From: Oscillospiraceae bacterium
GTDB taxonomy: Bacteria > Bacillota > Clostridia > Oscillospirales > Ruminococcaceae
Length of the DNA stretch: 64,000 nucleotides
Direction: 5' to 3'
NCBI GenBank assembly: GCA_016291435.1
Contig: JAEEXH010000006.1
Span: 1-64,000 of the forward strand
Numbering within the stretch: the stretch's first letter is position 1; every line of letters begins with the position of its first letter. Under the pieces are notes generated by a model. That model searched no databases, had not been told where the DNA came from, and worked only from the letters and a program-made list of their open reading frames with translations. Shown here piece after piece: positions 1 through 7,747 of the stretch. Position numbers and translations under genes: made by a program.

Positions 1-1
1 G

Positions 2-121
2 TGTACAACTGCAACGCTGAAAGCTGTTTACCAGCACACTTTCTCTGACGAACGCAGACATGTGGACGAAAAAATCGACGGATTCTTTGAAGGTCTATTG
101 GGGGTTTCTGCATCTCGCTAA
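2..121 (+). CDS. Tyrosine recombinase/integrase, C-terminal fragment (cut by window edge)
   Basis: Reading from base 2 gives about 39 residues ending in TAA at 119-121. The peptide contains AVYQHTFSDERR followed by VDEKIDGFFEGLLG, which is typical of the last helix of phage/ICE tyrosine integrases; the Tyr of VYQHTF would be the nucleophile that attacks the att site. The rest of the gene lies outside the window. An att-like tRNA 3' end follows about 90 bp downstream, which is the usual order at the integrase-proximal end of an integrated element. Family assignment rests on this short tail alone. Confidence 0.72.
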   Translation, partial: CTTATLKAVYQHTFSDERRHVDEKIDGFFEGLLGVSASR

Positions 122-138
122 AAAAGACCGATTTTTGT

Positions 139-171
139 GGTTCCCACGAGTTCCCATTTCAGCGGTTCCCA
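139..171 (+). repeat. Three GTTCCCA direct repeats, possible integrase/excisionase arm sites
   Basis: GTTCCCA occurs at 140-146, 150-156 and 165-171, between the integrase stop codon and the att-like site. Short direct repeats here are commonly arm-type binding sites for the recombinase or its directionality factor. The function is inferred from position. Confidence 0.45.
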
Positions 172-211
172 CAAATGAAACTCACGCAAATACGGCAATT
201 TCACACGTTTT

Positions 212-238
212 GAGGGTGTTCGAATCCCTCTCTTTCCG
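212..238 (+). other. att-like site: 3' end of a tRNA-Ser-like gene (element right border)
   Basis: The stretch has a T-arm (GAGGG, a loop containing TTCGAAT, CCCTC) followed by TCTTTCC and a G in the discriminator position, as at the 3' end of tRNA-Ser. No tRNA body lies upstream: no matching GGAAAGA acceptor strand is visible, and the T-loop has two extra bases. This is expected where an element integrated into a tRNA 3' end and left a duplicated core at its far border. The terminator at 246-290 would then belong to the original tRNA locus. Confidence 0.5.
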
Positions 239-243
239 CTTTT

Positions 244-290
244 GAAAAGCACCGCGGATACGATGAGAATGCGTATCCGCGGTGCTTTTT
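244..290 (+). terminator. Rho-independent terminator
   Basis: AAAGCACCGCGGATAC pairs with GTATCCGCGGTGCTTTTT across an 11-nt loop. It closes the element/tRNA-end region before the feo promoter. Confidence 0.85.
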
Positions 291-459
291 CTATGTGCCG
301 GCTTTCCGCTTACGGCAGCGTATATAACCTGGAAAACTGATTGCTGCATCAGGTGTTCGGAATCACTTTCAGGAATTGTCAAACGATACAAAATCAGCAG
401 TAAGCATATGCAAACTGTTATGAAAGCGCACGAAATTGCATTTTTCTCTATCTGAAGCC

Positions 460-488
460 TTGACAAATCAAACTGCAAGTGCTACAAT
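460..488 (+). promoter_or_regulatory. Sigma-A promoter of the feo operon
   Basis: TTGACA (460-465), 17-bp spacer, TACAAT (483-488). The predicted start near 495 falls at the first GTTAG-N6-CTAAC palindrome, so a repressor bound there would block initiation. Confidence 0.85.
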
Positions 489-495
489 ATAACAG

Positions 496-545
496 GTTAG
501 CAGAAACTAACAATTTGCTGTGTCATAATGTTAGACGCAACTAAC
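496..545 (+). promoter_or_regulatory. Two GTTAG-N6-CTAAC operator copies before feoA
   Basis: Identical half-sites GTTAG/CTAAC separated by 6 bp lie at 496-511 and 530-545, between the -10 box and the feoA ribosome binding site. The second halves read AACTAAC in both. The spacing and TTAG/CTAA arms resemble DtxR/IdeR boxes. A third copy lies before feoB. The regulator at 3788-4159 is the obvious candidate ligand; this is inference. Confidence 0.7.
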
Positions 546-561
546 AGAAGGTGAGGAATGT

Positions 562-774
562 ATGATGCCGCTCAGTTTTGCAGATGCCGGCACGCCGCTG
601 ACCATTCGGAAAGTCGGCGGAAATCCGGCGCTCAGGCAACATCTTGAAAATCTCGGGTTTACCGTCGGCGAAACGGTCACGCTCATCAGCAATCTCGGTG
701 AAAATGTGATTGTCAAAGTCAAGGAATCCCGCGTTGCAATCGGCGCGGATATGGCAAGAAAAATCATGGTGTGA
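562..774 (+). CDS. feoA: FeoA family protein (first copy)
   Basis: 70-residue SH3-like FeoA protein, the small cytosolic accessory of the FeoB ferrous-iron transporter. The motif LENLGFTVGETVTL followed by a strand ending KVKESRVAIGADMARKIMV is typical. GGTGAGG lies 5-8 bp ahead of tandem ATGs at 562 and 565; either could be the start. It is first in an operon with a second feoA (13-bp gap) and feoB, downstream of operator-like palindromes that suggest iron-responsive repression. Confidence 0.93.
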   Translation: MMPLSFADAGTPLTIRKVGGNPALRQHLENLGFTVGETVTLISNLGENVIVKVKESRVAIGADMARKIMV

Positions 775-787
775 GGAGGAATTACAG

Positions 788-1009
788 ATGAAAACGCTCA
801 GGGAAATCCCGATCGGCGGCAAAGCGAAGGTCGTGAAGCTGCACGGCGAGGGCGCGATCAAGCGCCGTATTATGGATATGGGCATCACGCGCGGAACGGA
901 GATCTATGTTCGTAAGGTCGCGCCGCTCGGCGATCCGATCGAGCTGAATGTGCGCGGCTATGAGCTGTCGCTGCGCAAGGCGGATGCCGAACTGATTGAG
1001 GTCGAATAA
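788..1009 (+). CDS. feoA: FeoA family protein (second copy)
   Basis: 73-residue FeoA paralogue with MKTLREIPIGGKAKVVKL at the start and the conserved RRIMDMGITRGTEIYV segment, ending in a GYELSLRKADA strand. The ATG at 788 follows GAGGAATTACAG; an upstream in-frame GTG at 710 would overlap the first feoA by 65 bp and is unlikely. Tandem feoA genes are common in Clostridia. The two may have different roles in FeoB assembly or nucleotide turnover, but the sequence does not show which. Confidence 0.93.
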   Translation: MKTLREIPIGGKAKVVKLHGEGAIKRRIMDMGITRGTEIYVRKVAPLGDPIELNVRGYELSLRKADAELIEVE

Positions 1010-1025
1010 TTTATCATAGCTACGA

Positions 1026-1041
1026 GTTAGGTAAACCTAAC
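1026..1041 (+). promoter_or_regulatory. Third GTTAG-N6-CTAAC palindrome, immediately before feoB
   Basis: GTTAGGTAAACCTAAC has 7-bp arms (GTTAGGT/ACCTAAC) around a 2-bp centre, the most symmetrical of the three feo palindromes. It lies between feoA and the feoB Shine-Dalgarno, with no clear -35/-10 pair next to it, so it may act as a roadblock or as an auxiliary site. Confidence 0.65.
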
Positions 1042-1055
1042 TAGAGGAAGGAAGC

Positions 1056-3560
1056 ATGAATATGGATATCCGCATTGCGCTTGCCGGAAACCCCAACTCC
1101 GGCAAGACCACCCTGTTTAACGCGCTGACCGGCTCGAACCAGTTTGTCGGAAACTGGCCGGGCGTCACCGTTGAAAAGAAAGAGGGCAAACTCAAAGGTC
1201 ATGACGGCGTGACGATCACCGACCTGCCCGGCATCTATTCGCTTTCGCCGTATACGCTGGAGGAAGTTGTCGCCCGAAACTATCTGATCGGCGAGCGCCC
1301 GGATGCAATTCTCAATATTATCGACGGTACGAATCTGGAGCGCAATCTCTATCTGACGACACAGCTTGTCGAGCTCGGTATTCCGGTCGTCATTGCGATC
1401 AACATGATGGATGTTGTCAAAAAGAACGGCGACAAGATCAACACAAAGGAACTCAGCCGCCAGCTTGGCTGCGAAATCGTGGAGATTTCCGCGCTGAAGG
1501 GCGCCGGTGTGCAGGAAGCAGCGGAGGCTGCAATCAAAGCAGCGAAAGAGACCAAAACAATTCCGCAGCACACATTCTCCGGACCGGTTGAACACGCGAT
1601 TGCACATATCGAGGAAGCGGTTGTTCACGATATGCCGGAGGAGCAGCAGCGCTGGTATGCGATCAAGATTTTTGAGCGCGATGACAAGGTGCTGGAAAAG
1701 CTGGGCATTCCCGCATCAACGCTGAAACACGTTGAACAGGACATTGCAGCGGCGGAGAAAGAGCTTGACGATGATGCGGAGAGCATCATCACAAATGAGC
1801 GATATGTTTACATCGCGTCGATTATCAAGGCTTGCTATAAAAAGCATGACGCAGGAAAACTCACATCTTCCGATAAAATCGACAAGATCGTAACGAACCG
1901 GATTCTCGGCCTGCCGATCTTTGCGGTGATTATGTTCCTTGTGTATCTCATTGCCATGATGGGACCCGGCGCATGGGCGACCGACTGGACGAACGACAAT
2001 CTGTTCGGTGACGGCTTCCATCTGCTCGGCATCGGCTCTGCGGATTATGAAGAGAAAGCCGGCGAATATGAGGATGCTGCAAATGCGGTCAGCGCTTATT
2101 ATGAGCTGGACACTGAGGCGGAGGATTTCAATGCAGATGCTGTCCTCGCAGAGATGAAGGAAGTGACCGGCGAGGAATCTGCGGTGATTGCCATTGAAGA
2201 TGAAGAAACACTCGAAATGATTGAAAAGACGGTGTATTATGAGTCTGTGCCGGACGGTGCGGATGAGGAAGAAACCGTTGGCGTATCCTACAAAGAAGCG
2301 GTTGCATATTTCGAGGAAAATGGCTTTGAGGAACCCGATCCTGCTGAGTACGGCGTGTTTGTGCCGGGCATTCCGGCGCTGGTCGAAAGCGGTCTGGATG
2401 CGGTCGGCGCAGCGGACTGGCTCAAAGGTCTGATCCTGGACGGCATCGTTGCCGGTGTCGGCGCGGTGCTGGGCTTCGTTCCGCAGATGCTGGTGCTGTT
2501 CCTGCTGCTGGCATTTCTTGAATCCTGCGGCTACATGGCGCGTATCGCATTTGTGCTGGACAGAGTGTTCCGCAAATTCGGTCTGTCCGGCAAATCGTTC
2601 ATCCCGATGCTGGTCGGCACGGGCTGCGGCGTTCCCGGCATTATGGCGAGCCGCACGATCGAAAACGAGCGTGACCGCCGCATGACAATTATCACAACAA
2701 CATTCATTCCCTGCGGTGCAAAGGTGCCGTTCATTGCAATGATCGCAGGCGCGATTTTCGGCAACTCTCCGTGGATCGCAGTCTCCGCATATTTCATCGG
2801 CATGGCTGCAATCATCATCTCCGGCATCATGCTGAAAAAGACAAAGCTGTTCGCAGGCGAGCCTGCGCCGTTCGTCATGGAGCTGCCTGCATACCATATG
2901 CCGACGCTCGGCAATGTGCTCCGCTCGATGTGGGAGCGCGGCTGGTCGTTCATCAAAAAGGCCGGCACGATCATTCTGCTCTCCACGATCTTTGTCTGGT
3001 TCACCTCGTATTTCGGCTTCACGGACGAAGGCTTCCGGATGCTTTCTGAGGATGAGCTTGACCTCTCGATTCTCGCAAAAATCGGCAGCGGCATCGCATG
3101 GATCTTCGCACCGCTCGGCTGGGGCAACTGGCAGGCGGCAGTCGCATCGTTCACCGGACTTGTCGCGAAGGAAAACATCGTCGGAACAATGGGCATTCTG
3201 TACGGCGGCGGCGATCTGACAGTCTGGCAGACGCTGGCTGCGGCATTCACAGGCGTAACAGGCTTCTCCTTCCTCGTATTCAACCTGCTCTGCGCTCCGT
3301 GCTTTGCTGCAATCGGCGCGATCAAGCGCGAAATGAACAACGCAAAATGGACATGGTTTGCAATTCTTTATCAGTGCGGATTTGCGTATGCGATCTCGCT
3401 GATGATCAATCAGTTCGGCGGCTTGTTCACGGGCGATGTCAACCCGCTCGGACTGATCTTTGCAATCCTGATTCTGGCACTTATGGTCTATATGCTGTTT
3501 ATCAAGAAGTACAAGGAATCCACAACGCTGACTGAAAAACTCAGAACGCAGGGGAGCTGA
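1056..3560 (+). CDS. feoB: Ferrous iron transporter FeoB
   Basis: 834-residue inner-membrane Fe(II) importer. The N-terminal G domain shows G1 GNPNSGKTT (about residues 11-19), G3 DLPG and G4 NMMD. A helical insertion follows, then a polytopic membrane region with gate motifs including GTGCGVPGIMASRT and IPCGAKVPF. Residues of about 325-432 form an unusual, very acidic extracytoplasmic segment rich in Glu/Asp between the first and second membrane segments, which lengthens the protein. GAGGAAGGAAGC is the ribosome binding site; ATG 1062 is an alternative start. A Cys-rich small membrane protein follows after 5 bp. Confidence 0.97.
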   Translation: MNMDIRIALAGNPNSGKTTLFNALTGSNQFVGNWPGVTVEKKEGKLKGHDGVTITDLPGIYSLSPYTLEEVVARNYLIGERPDAILNIIDGTNLERNLYLTTQLVELGIPVVIAINMMDVVKKNGDKINTKELSRQLGCEIVEISALKGAGVQEAAEAAIKAAKETKTIPQHTFSGPVEHAIAHIEEAVVHDMPEEQQRWYAIKIFERDDKVLEKLGIPASTLKHVEQDIAAAEKELDDDAESIITNERYVYIASIIKACYKKHDAGKLTSSDKIDKIVTNRILGLPIFAVIMFLVYLIAMMGPGAWATDWTNDNLFGDGFHLLGIGSADYEEKAGEYEDAANAVSAYYELDTEAEDFNADAVLAEMKEVTGEESAVIAIEDEETLEMIEKTVYYESVPDGADEEETVGVSYKEAVAYFEENGFEEPDPAEYGVFVPGIPALVESGLDAVGAADWLKGLILDGIVAGVGAVLGFVPQMLVLFLLLAFLESCGYMARIAFVLDRVFRKFGLSGKSFIPMLVGTGCGVPGIMASRTIENERDRRMTIITTTFIPCGAKVPFIAMIAGAIFGNSPWIAVSAYFIGMAAIIISGIMLKKTKLFAGEPAPFVMELPAYHMPTLGNVLRSMWERGWSFIKKAGTIILLSTIFVWFTSYFGFTDEGFRMLSEDELDLSILAKIGSGIAWIFAPLGWGNWQAAVASFTGLVAKENIVGTMGILYGGGDLTVWQTLAAAFTGVTGFSFLVFNLLCAPCFAAIGAIKREMNNAKWTWFAILYQCGFAYAISLMINQFGGLFTGDVNPLGLIFAILILALMVYMLFIKKYKESTTLTEKLRTQGS

Positions 3561-3565
3561 TCTGT

Positions 3566-3736
3566 ATGATGGCATGGCTGGCAGACAATCTCGGAACGAT
3601 TGTCATTTCACTGATTCTGACCGCAGTTGTGGCAGCAATCATCATTTCGATGGTCAGGGATAAGAAGAAGGGAAAATCGTCCTGCGGGTGTGACTGCGCG
3701 CATTGCGGCTGCTGCGGTTCATGCCATAAGCAGTAA
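3566..3736 (+). CDS. FeoB-associated Cys-rich membrane protein
   Basis: 56 codons from ATG 3566 (or 3569). One N-terminal membrane helix (LGTIVISLILTAVVAAIII) is followed by a KKKGK anchor and a tail with eight Cys in about 15 residues (CGCDCAHCGCCGSC). This is the FeoB-associated Cys-rich family, presumed to handle iron on the cytoplasmic face of FeoB. It starts 5 bp after feoB and is clearly in the operon. The exact role of the family is unknown. Confidence 0.88.
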   Translation: MMAWLADNLGTIVISLILTAVVAAIIISMVRDKKKGKSSCGCDCAHCGCCGSCHKQ

Positions 3737-3787
3737 GACAACCGGGCGGCAGATCGGTATTTGCCGCCCGGTTTCAGGAGAATGATG

Positions 3788-4159
3788 ATGGAAATAAATG
3801 AGAAGCTCACCGCTGCGAATATTCGCTATTTGCTGACGATGCAAGCGATTGCAGATGCGGGCAGGCAAATCCGCAATGCCTATCTGGCAGAGTATCTGCA
3901 CATTAAGAAATCAAGTGTTCACTCGATGCTCAAATCACTCGTTTCGCTCGGAATGATTCGGAAAGATGATGATAATGTCATTTACCTGACTGAAAAGGGT
4001 GCTGAAACAGCAATGCGCTATCAGCAGTATTACAGAAAACTTGTCAGCATGATGCAAAAATGCTTTCCTGAACTCGGTGAAAACGAAAACGCAGTCCTTG
4101 CATTGCTCTCTGAAATTCCTGAACAGAGTTTACAGCAGCTGCTTCAACGAAATGAATAA
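3788..4159 (+). CDS. Short DtxR/MntR-like winged-helix regulator
   Basis: 123 residues. An N-terminal winged helix (LAEYLHIKKSSVHSMLKSLVSLGMIRK, then the wing VIYLTEKG) precedes a short helical dimerisation region (about 70-123). No SH3-like C-terminal domain is present, so the size is MntR-like. The usual His/Glu metal ligands of MntR/DtxR are not obvious: the segment after the wing reads RYQQYYRKL rather than a His-containing version. AGGAG at 3776-3780 serves three tandem ATGs (3782, 3785, 3788). As last gene of the feo operon it is the likely binder of the GTTAG palindromes and so an autoregulator. An alternative reading is a MarR-like protein. Confidence 0.8.
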   Translation: MEINEKLTAANIRYLLTMQAIADAGRQIRNAYLAEYLHIKKSSVHSMLKSLVSLGMIRKDDDNVIYLTEKGAETAMRYQQYYRKLVSMMQKCFPELGENENAVLALLSEIPEQSLQQLLQRNE

Positions 4160-4323
4160 AGACGGCGCAGGAATCGAAAGAATGATCATCCGCCGGAAAA
4201 ACTGCCTGACAAACAAATGATTTTGTGATATGCTGCATGCAGCGCATAGGATCCGCATGTCGTCCCGACGGTATCGGAAATAGAATCATTGCAGCAGATC
4301 GGGCACTGCGGTCTCCGCTCTGA

Positions 4324-4368
4324 AAAAAACATCCCGGATACGGCGAAAAACGTATCCGGGATGTTTTT
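4324..4368. terminator. Bidirectional terminator between convergent operons
   Basis: AAACATCCCGGATACG pairs with CGTATCCGGGATGTTTTT around GCGAAAAA. It serves the feo operon on the plus strand and the partner-switching operon on the minus strand. Confidence 0.85.
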
Positions 4369-4396
4369 CATATGGTACAGTCCGCTGAGCCTGTGC

Positions 4397-5125
4397 TCAG
4401 GCCGTGATCACCAGCACATTGAAGCCGAGATAGCGGCGATAGAAAAACTGCTTTGCCTTTTTCTTGACCATCAGGATGCCGATTGCATCAAGCCCCTCTG
4501 TGTTATTCGCATCGAGGATGCGCTTTGTCACCATGTCAAAGGGATTGAAGCTCTTTGCGTTATCACGCAGATGCAGCTCGAAATCTCCGTTCTCCCGTGC
4601 GACCAGCGTGAGCTGGATGTAGTTTTGTTCGTTGAGCCGGTTCTGCTTGCCGAAGGCGTTTGCGATGATCGCCGAGCAGATTTCTTCGACTGTCAGCGTG
4701 ACATAGTAGCTTTGCTTCATGCTTGCATCCCATGCACCGCAGAATGCCTCTGCCGCTTCGATGGCATTTCCGATTTCCGCAGGATCGCTGCCAAGCTCGG
4801 TGCGGAAGATCCGCTTGCTTTCCGTAACTTTGAAAAAGCGGCTCTTTCGGAGCTTCAGCGCCGCAAACCAGATGCCCATGCTCAGGATCTCCGCCGCAGG
4901 GTACATCCACCAGAGGGCGGACAGCTTTCCGAACAGACTGAACAGGATCGGAAGTGTCAGGCTGACAGCCGCAAGACCGCTTTCCTGCATCCGCTGCCCG
5001 ATGACCAGCGAATCGACGATGTTGCTGAGCGAGAGGAAGAAAGAAGCCGTGAGCGACGGGATCAGGAAGCGGTAAAACCTTTTTCGGGTAAACCGGGTTT
5101 CGGCTGTTTGCTGATTGATAAAACG
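4397..5125 (-). pseudogene. Remnant MATE transporter fused to HATPase (RsbW-like) domain
   Basis: The open frame from 5125 down encodes RFYRFLIPSLTASFFLSLSN..., the N-terminal helices of a MATE exporter, then jumps after SLTLPI to what looks like the last MATE helix (ALWWMYPAAEILSMGIWF). The final ~130 residues form a GHKL ATPase domain (VEEICSAIIANAFGK, LRDNAKSFNPFD, GLDAIGILMVKKKA). The middle of the transporter therefore seems deleted. The frame also has no start codon before ATG 4990: a GTG at 5129 would fit only if one T of a T4 run (5120-5123) were removed. ORF 4397-4990 could still give a 197-residue HATPase protein. Last gene of the operon. Confidence 0.6.
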
Positions 5126-5161
5126 TCACCTTCTGCGGGAACCGCGCAGCCGGGGATAAGA

Positions 5162-7126
5162 TCAGGTTCCGTTGTATTCGATACAGAGCATGGTCAGATT
5201 ATCGAACTGCTCTGCATCCTTTACAAATCCGCTGACAGCGCCGCGGACATTGTAGAGGAGCTGTTCGGGCTTTGCATCCGGTTCAGCGTTCAGCGCATCG
5301 AGCATGCGGTCTGTGCCGAACATGCCGTTTTCCGCATCGGTCGCCTCGGGGACGCCGTCCGTGTAGAGGAACAGCTTGTCGCCCTTTTCAAGCTGAAGTA
5401 TATATTCCTTGTAGCGGATGCCCTCCATGCCGCCGACCGCGAAGCTGTGCTTATCCTTGAGAAGCTCAAAGGTGCCGCCGGCTTTTTTCAGCACGGGATA
5501 TTCGTGACCTGCATTTGCACAGGTCAGCTTGCCGGTCGAGATCTCCAGAATGCCGAGCCAGACGGTCACAAACATCTCGACCTGATTGTTGGAGCAGAGT
5601 GCCTCATTTGTCTTTGTGAGAATCTCCCCTGCGGGGATGCCGAGCATCGCGCAGCTTTGCAGGATCGTTTTGGAGATCATCATAAACAGTGCTGCGGGGA
5701 TGCCCTTGCCGGAAACATCTGCCATCGTGAGGCAGAGGTGGTCATCGTCGATGAGGTAGAAGTCGTAGAAATCGCCGCCGACCTCACGCGCCGGCTCCAT
5801 CATCGCGAAGACATCGAACTCATGGCGGTCAGGGTAGGGCGGGAAGATATGCGGAAGCATAGCGCCCTGGATCTGCGTTGCAAGCGAGAGCTCGGTGCTG
5901 ATGCGCTCCTTCTCCGCCGTAATCGCTGTAATGTCCTTGACATATTTCCGTGCCTTCTTGGAAAGATCGTCAAATGCCTTGGCCAGTACCTCGATCTCAT
6001 CGCCGGTGCTGTACAGTTTCGTCATCTCAAACTGTTTTCCGGTCCTTGCGCCCTCTACGATGTCATCCGTCATGGATTCGATCGGCTTGACGATTCTGCC
6101 GGCGACAAACTGCGAGATCAGGATGCCGAGCAGCAGCACCAGGATGACCACAGCGAATGTCTGTCTGTCGAGCTTCCTGGTGGCGGCGCTGTATTCTGCG
6201 CTTGCCTTGTCGTTGATTTCATCATATGCGCGGATGAGTTCCTGCGCCGGCTGTTCGGTCACGCTCTTTTCAATCACGGAGACCACTGCCCAGCCGACGG
6301 TTTCCATCGGCGAGCCTGCCATATAGTATTCCGTTCCGTTGACCTTCACGGTTTGCAGCCCGGTCGATTCCGTCAGCGCCTTCTGCACGAATGCGGAGAG
6401 CCCGGTGTTCGCCGATGCCCGCAGATCCTCGGAGTCCTCATACATCTTGACCTGAAACAGCGGATTGTCCTGCGGGGCAAAGATCACCTGTCCCTTGTCG
6501 CTGATGAGGCAGATGAACCCGCCGTTTTTCGTGGATTCGTTGACATATTCCTCTATGGATTCAAGGAACATATCGACGGCGACCACGCCGATCAGTTCGC
6601 CGTTCGCATAGACAGGGGCAGAGCAGGTCACGCACGGCGTTTTGAGGTAGGTATCGGGCATCACGCCGGAGAAGCAGAGCTGTCCGCTTTCCGCAGCGTT
6701 TGTGTACCACGGTCTCTGCCGCACGGGAATCGTGATGATGTCGCCGTTCCCGTCATACTTGTTTTCCGGGTGCGGGTCGATCATGAAGAATGTACCGTCT
6801 GCAAGACCGATGTAGCAGTTATACATATAATCCGTGTTGGCACACATCGCCGTCATTGTGTCGCCCATGTGTGCTGCGGTTCTGAGCAGCTCCGACTCTG
6901 TGTAGTCAACGCCGTCCTCATAGAGCACCTGCGCGGTATACTGTCCTGCACGCTTGGGATCCGGCAGGGAATAGGGCACATCCTCGAAGCGGTCTTTGTG
7001 TTCAAAGATTCCCTTTGCGAGCGACTGCAGCGTCATCACATCGGAGCGGATATCCGAGAACATGTCGTCTGCGATATATGCCTGCAAAGCGTTGGTCTTC
7101 GTCATGGATACCTCGATGCTCTGCAT
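5162..7126 (-). CDS. PP2C-type (SpoIIE/RsbU-like) phosphatase with sensor and HAMP, main frame
   Basis: 654 residues. A dCache-like extracytoplasmic sensor (about 1-275, with RQRPWYTNA and GVVAVDMFLE) precedes a membrane helix (FAVVILVLLLGILISQFVAG), a HAMP domain, a coiled linker and a PP2C/SpoIIE domain (about 430-654: GGDFYDFYLIDDDHLCLTMADVSGKG, YTDGVPEA). Such phosphatases dephosphorylate STAS antagonists in partner-switching pathways. The ATG at 7126 is not a convincing start: the missing N-terminal membrane helix lies in another frame at 7127-7316, so the gene appears frameshifted near 7127-7137. Neighbours are its expected partners, a STAS protein and an RsbW-like kinase. Confidence 0.85.
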   Translation of the reverse strand: MQSIEVSMTKTNALQAYIADDMFSDIRSDVMTLQSLAKGIFEHKDRFEDVPYSLPDPKRAGQYTAQVLYEDGVDYTESELLRTAAHMGDTMTAMCANTDYMYNCYIGLADGTFFMIDPHPENKYDGNGDIITIPVRQRPWYTNAAESGQLCFSGVMPDTYLKTPCVTCSAPVYANGELIGVVAVDMFLESIEEYVNESTKNGGFICLISDKGQVIFAPQDNPLFQVKMYEDSEDLRASANTGLSAFVQKALTESTGLQTVKVNGTEYYMAGSPMETVGWAVVSVIEKSVTEQPAQELIRAYDEINDKASAEYSAATRKLDRQTFAVVILVLLLGILISQFVAGRIVKPIESMTDDIVEGARTGKQFEMTKLYSTGDEIEVLAKAFDDLSKKARKYVKDITAITAEKERISTELSLATQIQGAMLPHIFPPYPDRHEFDVFAMMEPAREVGGDFYDFYLIDDDHLCLTMADVSGKGIPAALFMMISKTILQSCAMLGIPAGEILTKTNEALCSNNQVEMFVTVWLGILEISTGKLTCANAGHEYPVLKKAGGTFELLKDKHSFAVGGMEGIRYKEYILQLEKGDKLFLYTDGVPEATDAENGMFGTDRMLDALNAEPDAKPEQLLYNVRGAVSGFVKDAEQFDNLTMLCIEYNGT

Positions 7127-7316
7127 CAGCGTATGAGCGCTCCTTGATCGCAGCCTGCTGATCGTCCCTTGTCTCGCTCACAATCGCGGAAAGATATTTC
7201 GCCTTGACCGCCGTGATGCCGATTGTGCAGGCGATCGCCGCAGCAAACACGATCAGCACAATGTTCAGGATCTTATGCTGAAGACCGCCGAATTTGAAAC
7301 CGAATATTTCTTTCAT
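7127..7316 (-). pseudogene. N-terminal part of the PP2C phosphatase gene, out of frame
   Basis: From ATG 7316 the frame encodes MKEIFGFKFGGLQHKILNIV and a membrane helix (VLIVFAAAIACTIGITAV), then SETRDDQQAAIKERS, which would join directly onto the LMQSIEVSMTK start of the downstream frame. At GAGCGCTCATACGCTGATG a net change of one base (or a lost pair) breaks the reading frame. Read as one gene, 5162-7316 gives a normal two-helix sensor phosphatase of about 717 residues. Confidence 0.7.
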
Positions 7317-7326
7317 GCGGTGTCCC

Positions 7327-7734
7327 TCACAGATTCTTTTTCAGCGTCAGGATATTGCTCCCGTTGACATATTCATAGCGGATATCGTCCATTGTTTTCT
7401 TGACAAGGAAGATGCCGAGCCCGCCGATCGCTCTGTCTTCGGCGGATTCCGTAATATCGGGGTCTGCCTTTGCGAGCGGATCGTAGGGCACGCCGTGGTC
7501 GATGAATGTGATGCGCACGGCGGTCTTGTCCGGATCAACTTCAACGCGCACGGTCGCAGGACCGGTCTCAGGATTGTAGGCATAATTTGCAATGTTGACG
7601 AAGATCTCCTCGACGGCAAGGCCGATCTGCATCTGGATCTTCATCGGGCATTCTGCCTCCTCCAGCTCTCCGTCAACAAATTCCATGACCGTATCCAGAT
7701 TGTCGGTCAGCGCCTCGATCACAAGTTCCTTCAT
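7327..7734 (-). CDS. RsbW-like anti-sigma/serine kinase (HATPase_c)
   Basis: 135-residue GHKL ATPase with VEEIFVNIANYAYN (N box), FIDHGVPYDP (G1 box) and GGLGIFLVKKTMD (G2 box), the pattern of RsbW/SpoIIAB-type serine kinases. The start at 7734 is chosen because GAGAGG lies 9 bp upstream; the in-frame ATG at 7755 would overlap the STAS gene. It sits between the STAS antagonist and the PP2C phosphatase, completing a kinase-antagonist-phosphatase set. It is the only gene of the four without a visible lesion. The target (sigma factor or other effector) is not in the window. Confidence 0.88.
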   Translation of the reverse strand: MKELVIEALTDNLDTVMEFVDGELEEAECPMKIQMQIGLAVEEIFVNIANYAYNPETGPATVRVEVDPDKTAVRITFIDHGVPYDPLAKADPDITESAEDRAIGGLGIFLVKKTMDDIRYEYVNGSNILTLKKNL

Positions 7735-7747
7735 GACTGTATACCTC

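Noticed and set aside
139-171. Start of a CRISPR array (GTTCCCA repeats)
   Set aside because: The repeat is only 7 bp, spacing is irregular (3 and 8 bp) and no cas genes are present.
188-240. Complete tRNA-Ser gene
   Set aside because: Only the T-arm and acceptor 3' strand are recognisable; no 5' acceptor strand, D-arm or anticodon arm lies upstream and the T-loop is two bases too long.
996-1017. Internal promoter for feoB overlapping the third palindrome
   Set aside because: TTGAGG and TATCAT are only 10 bp apart, too close for sigma-A.
4289-7147. 952-codon plus-strand open frame
   Set aside because: Antisense shadow of the partner-switching genes; the protein is Cys/His/Arg-rich with no motifs, while the minus strand shows clear domains.
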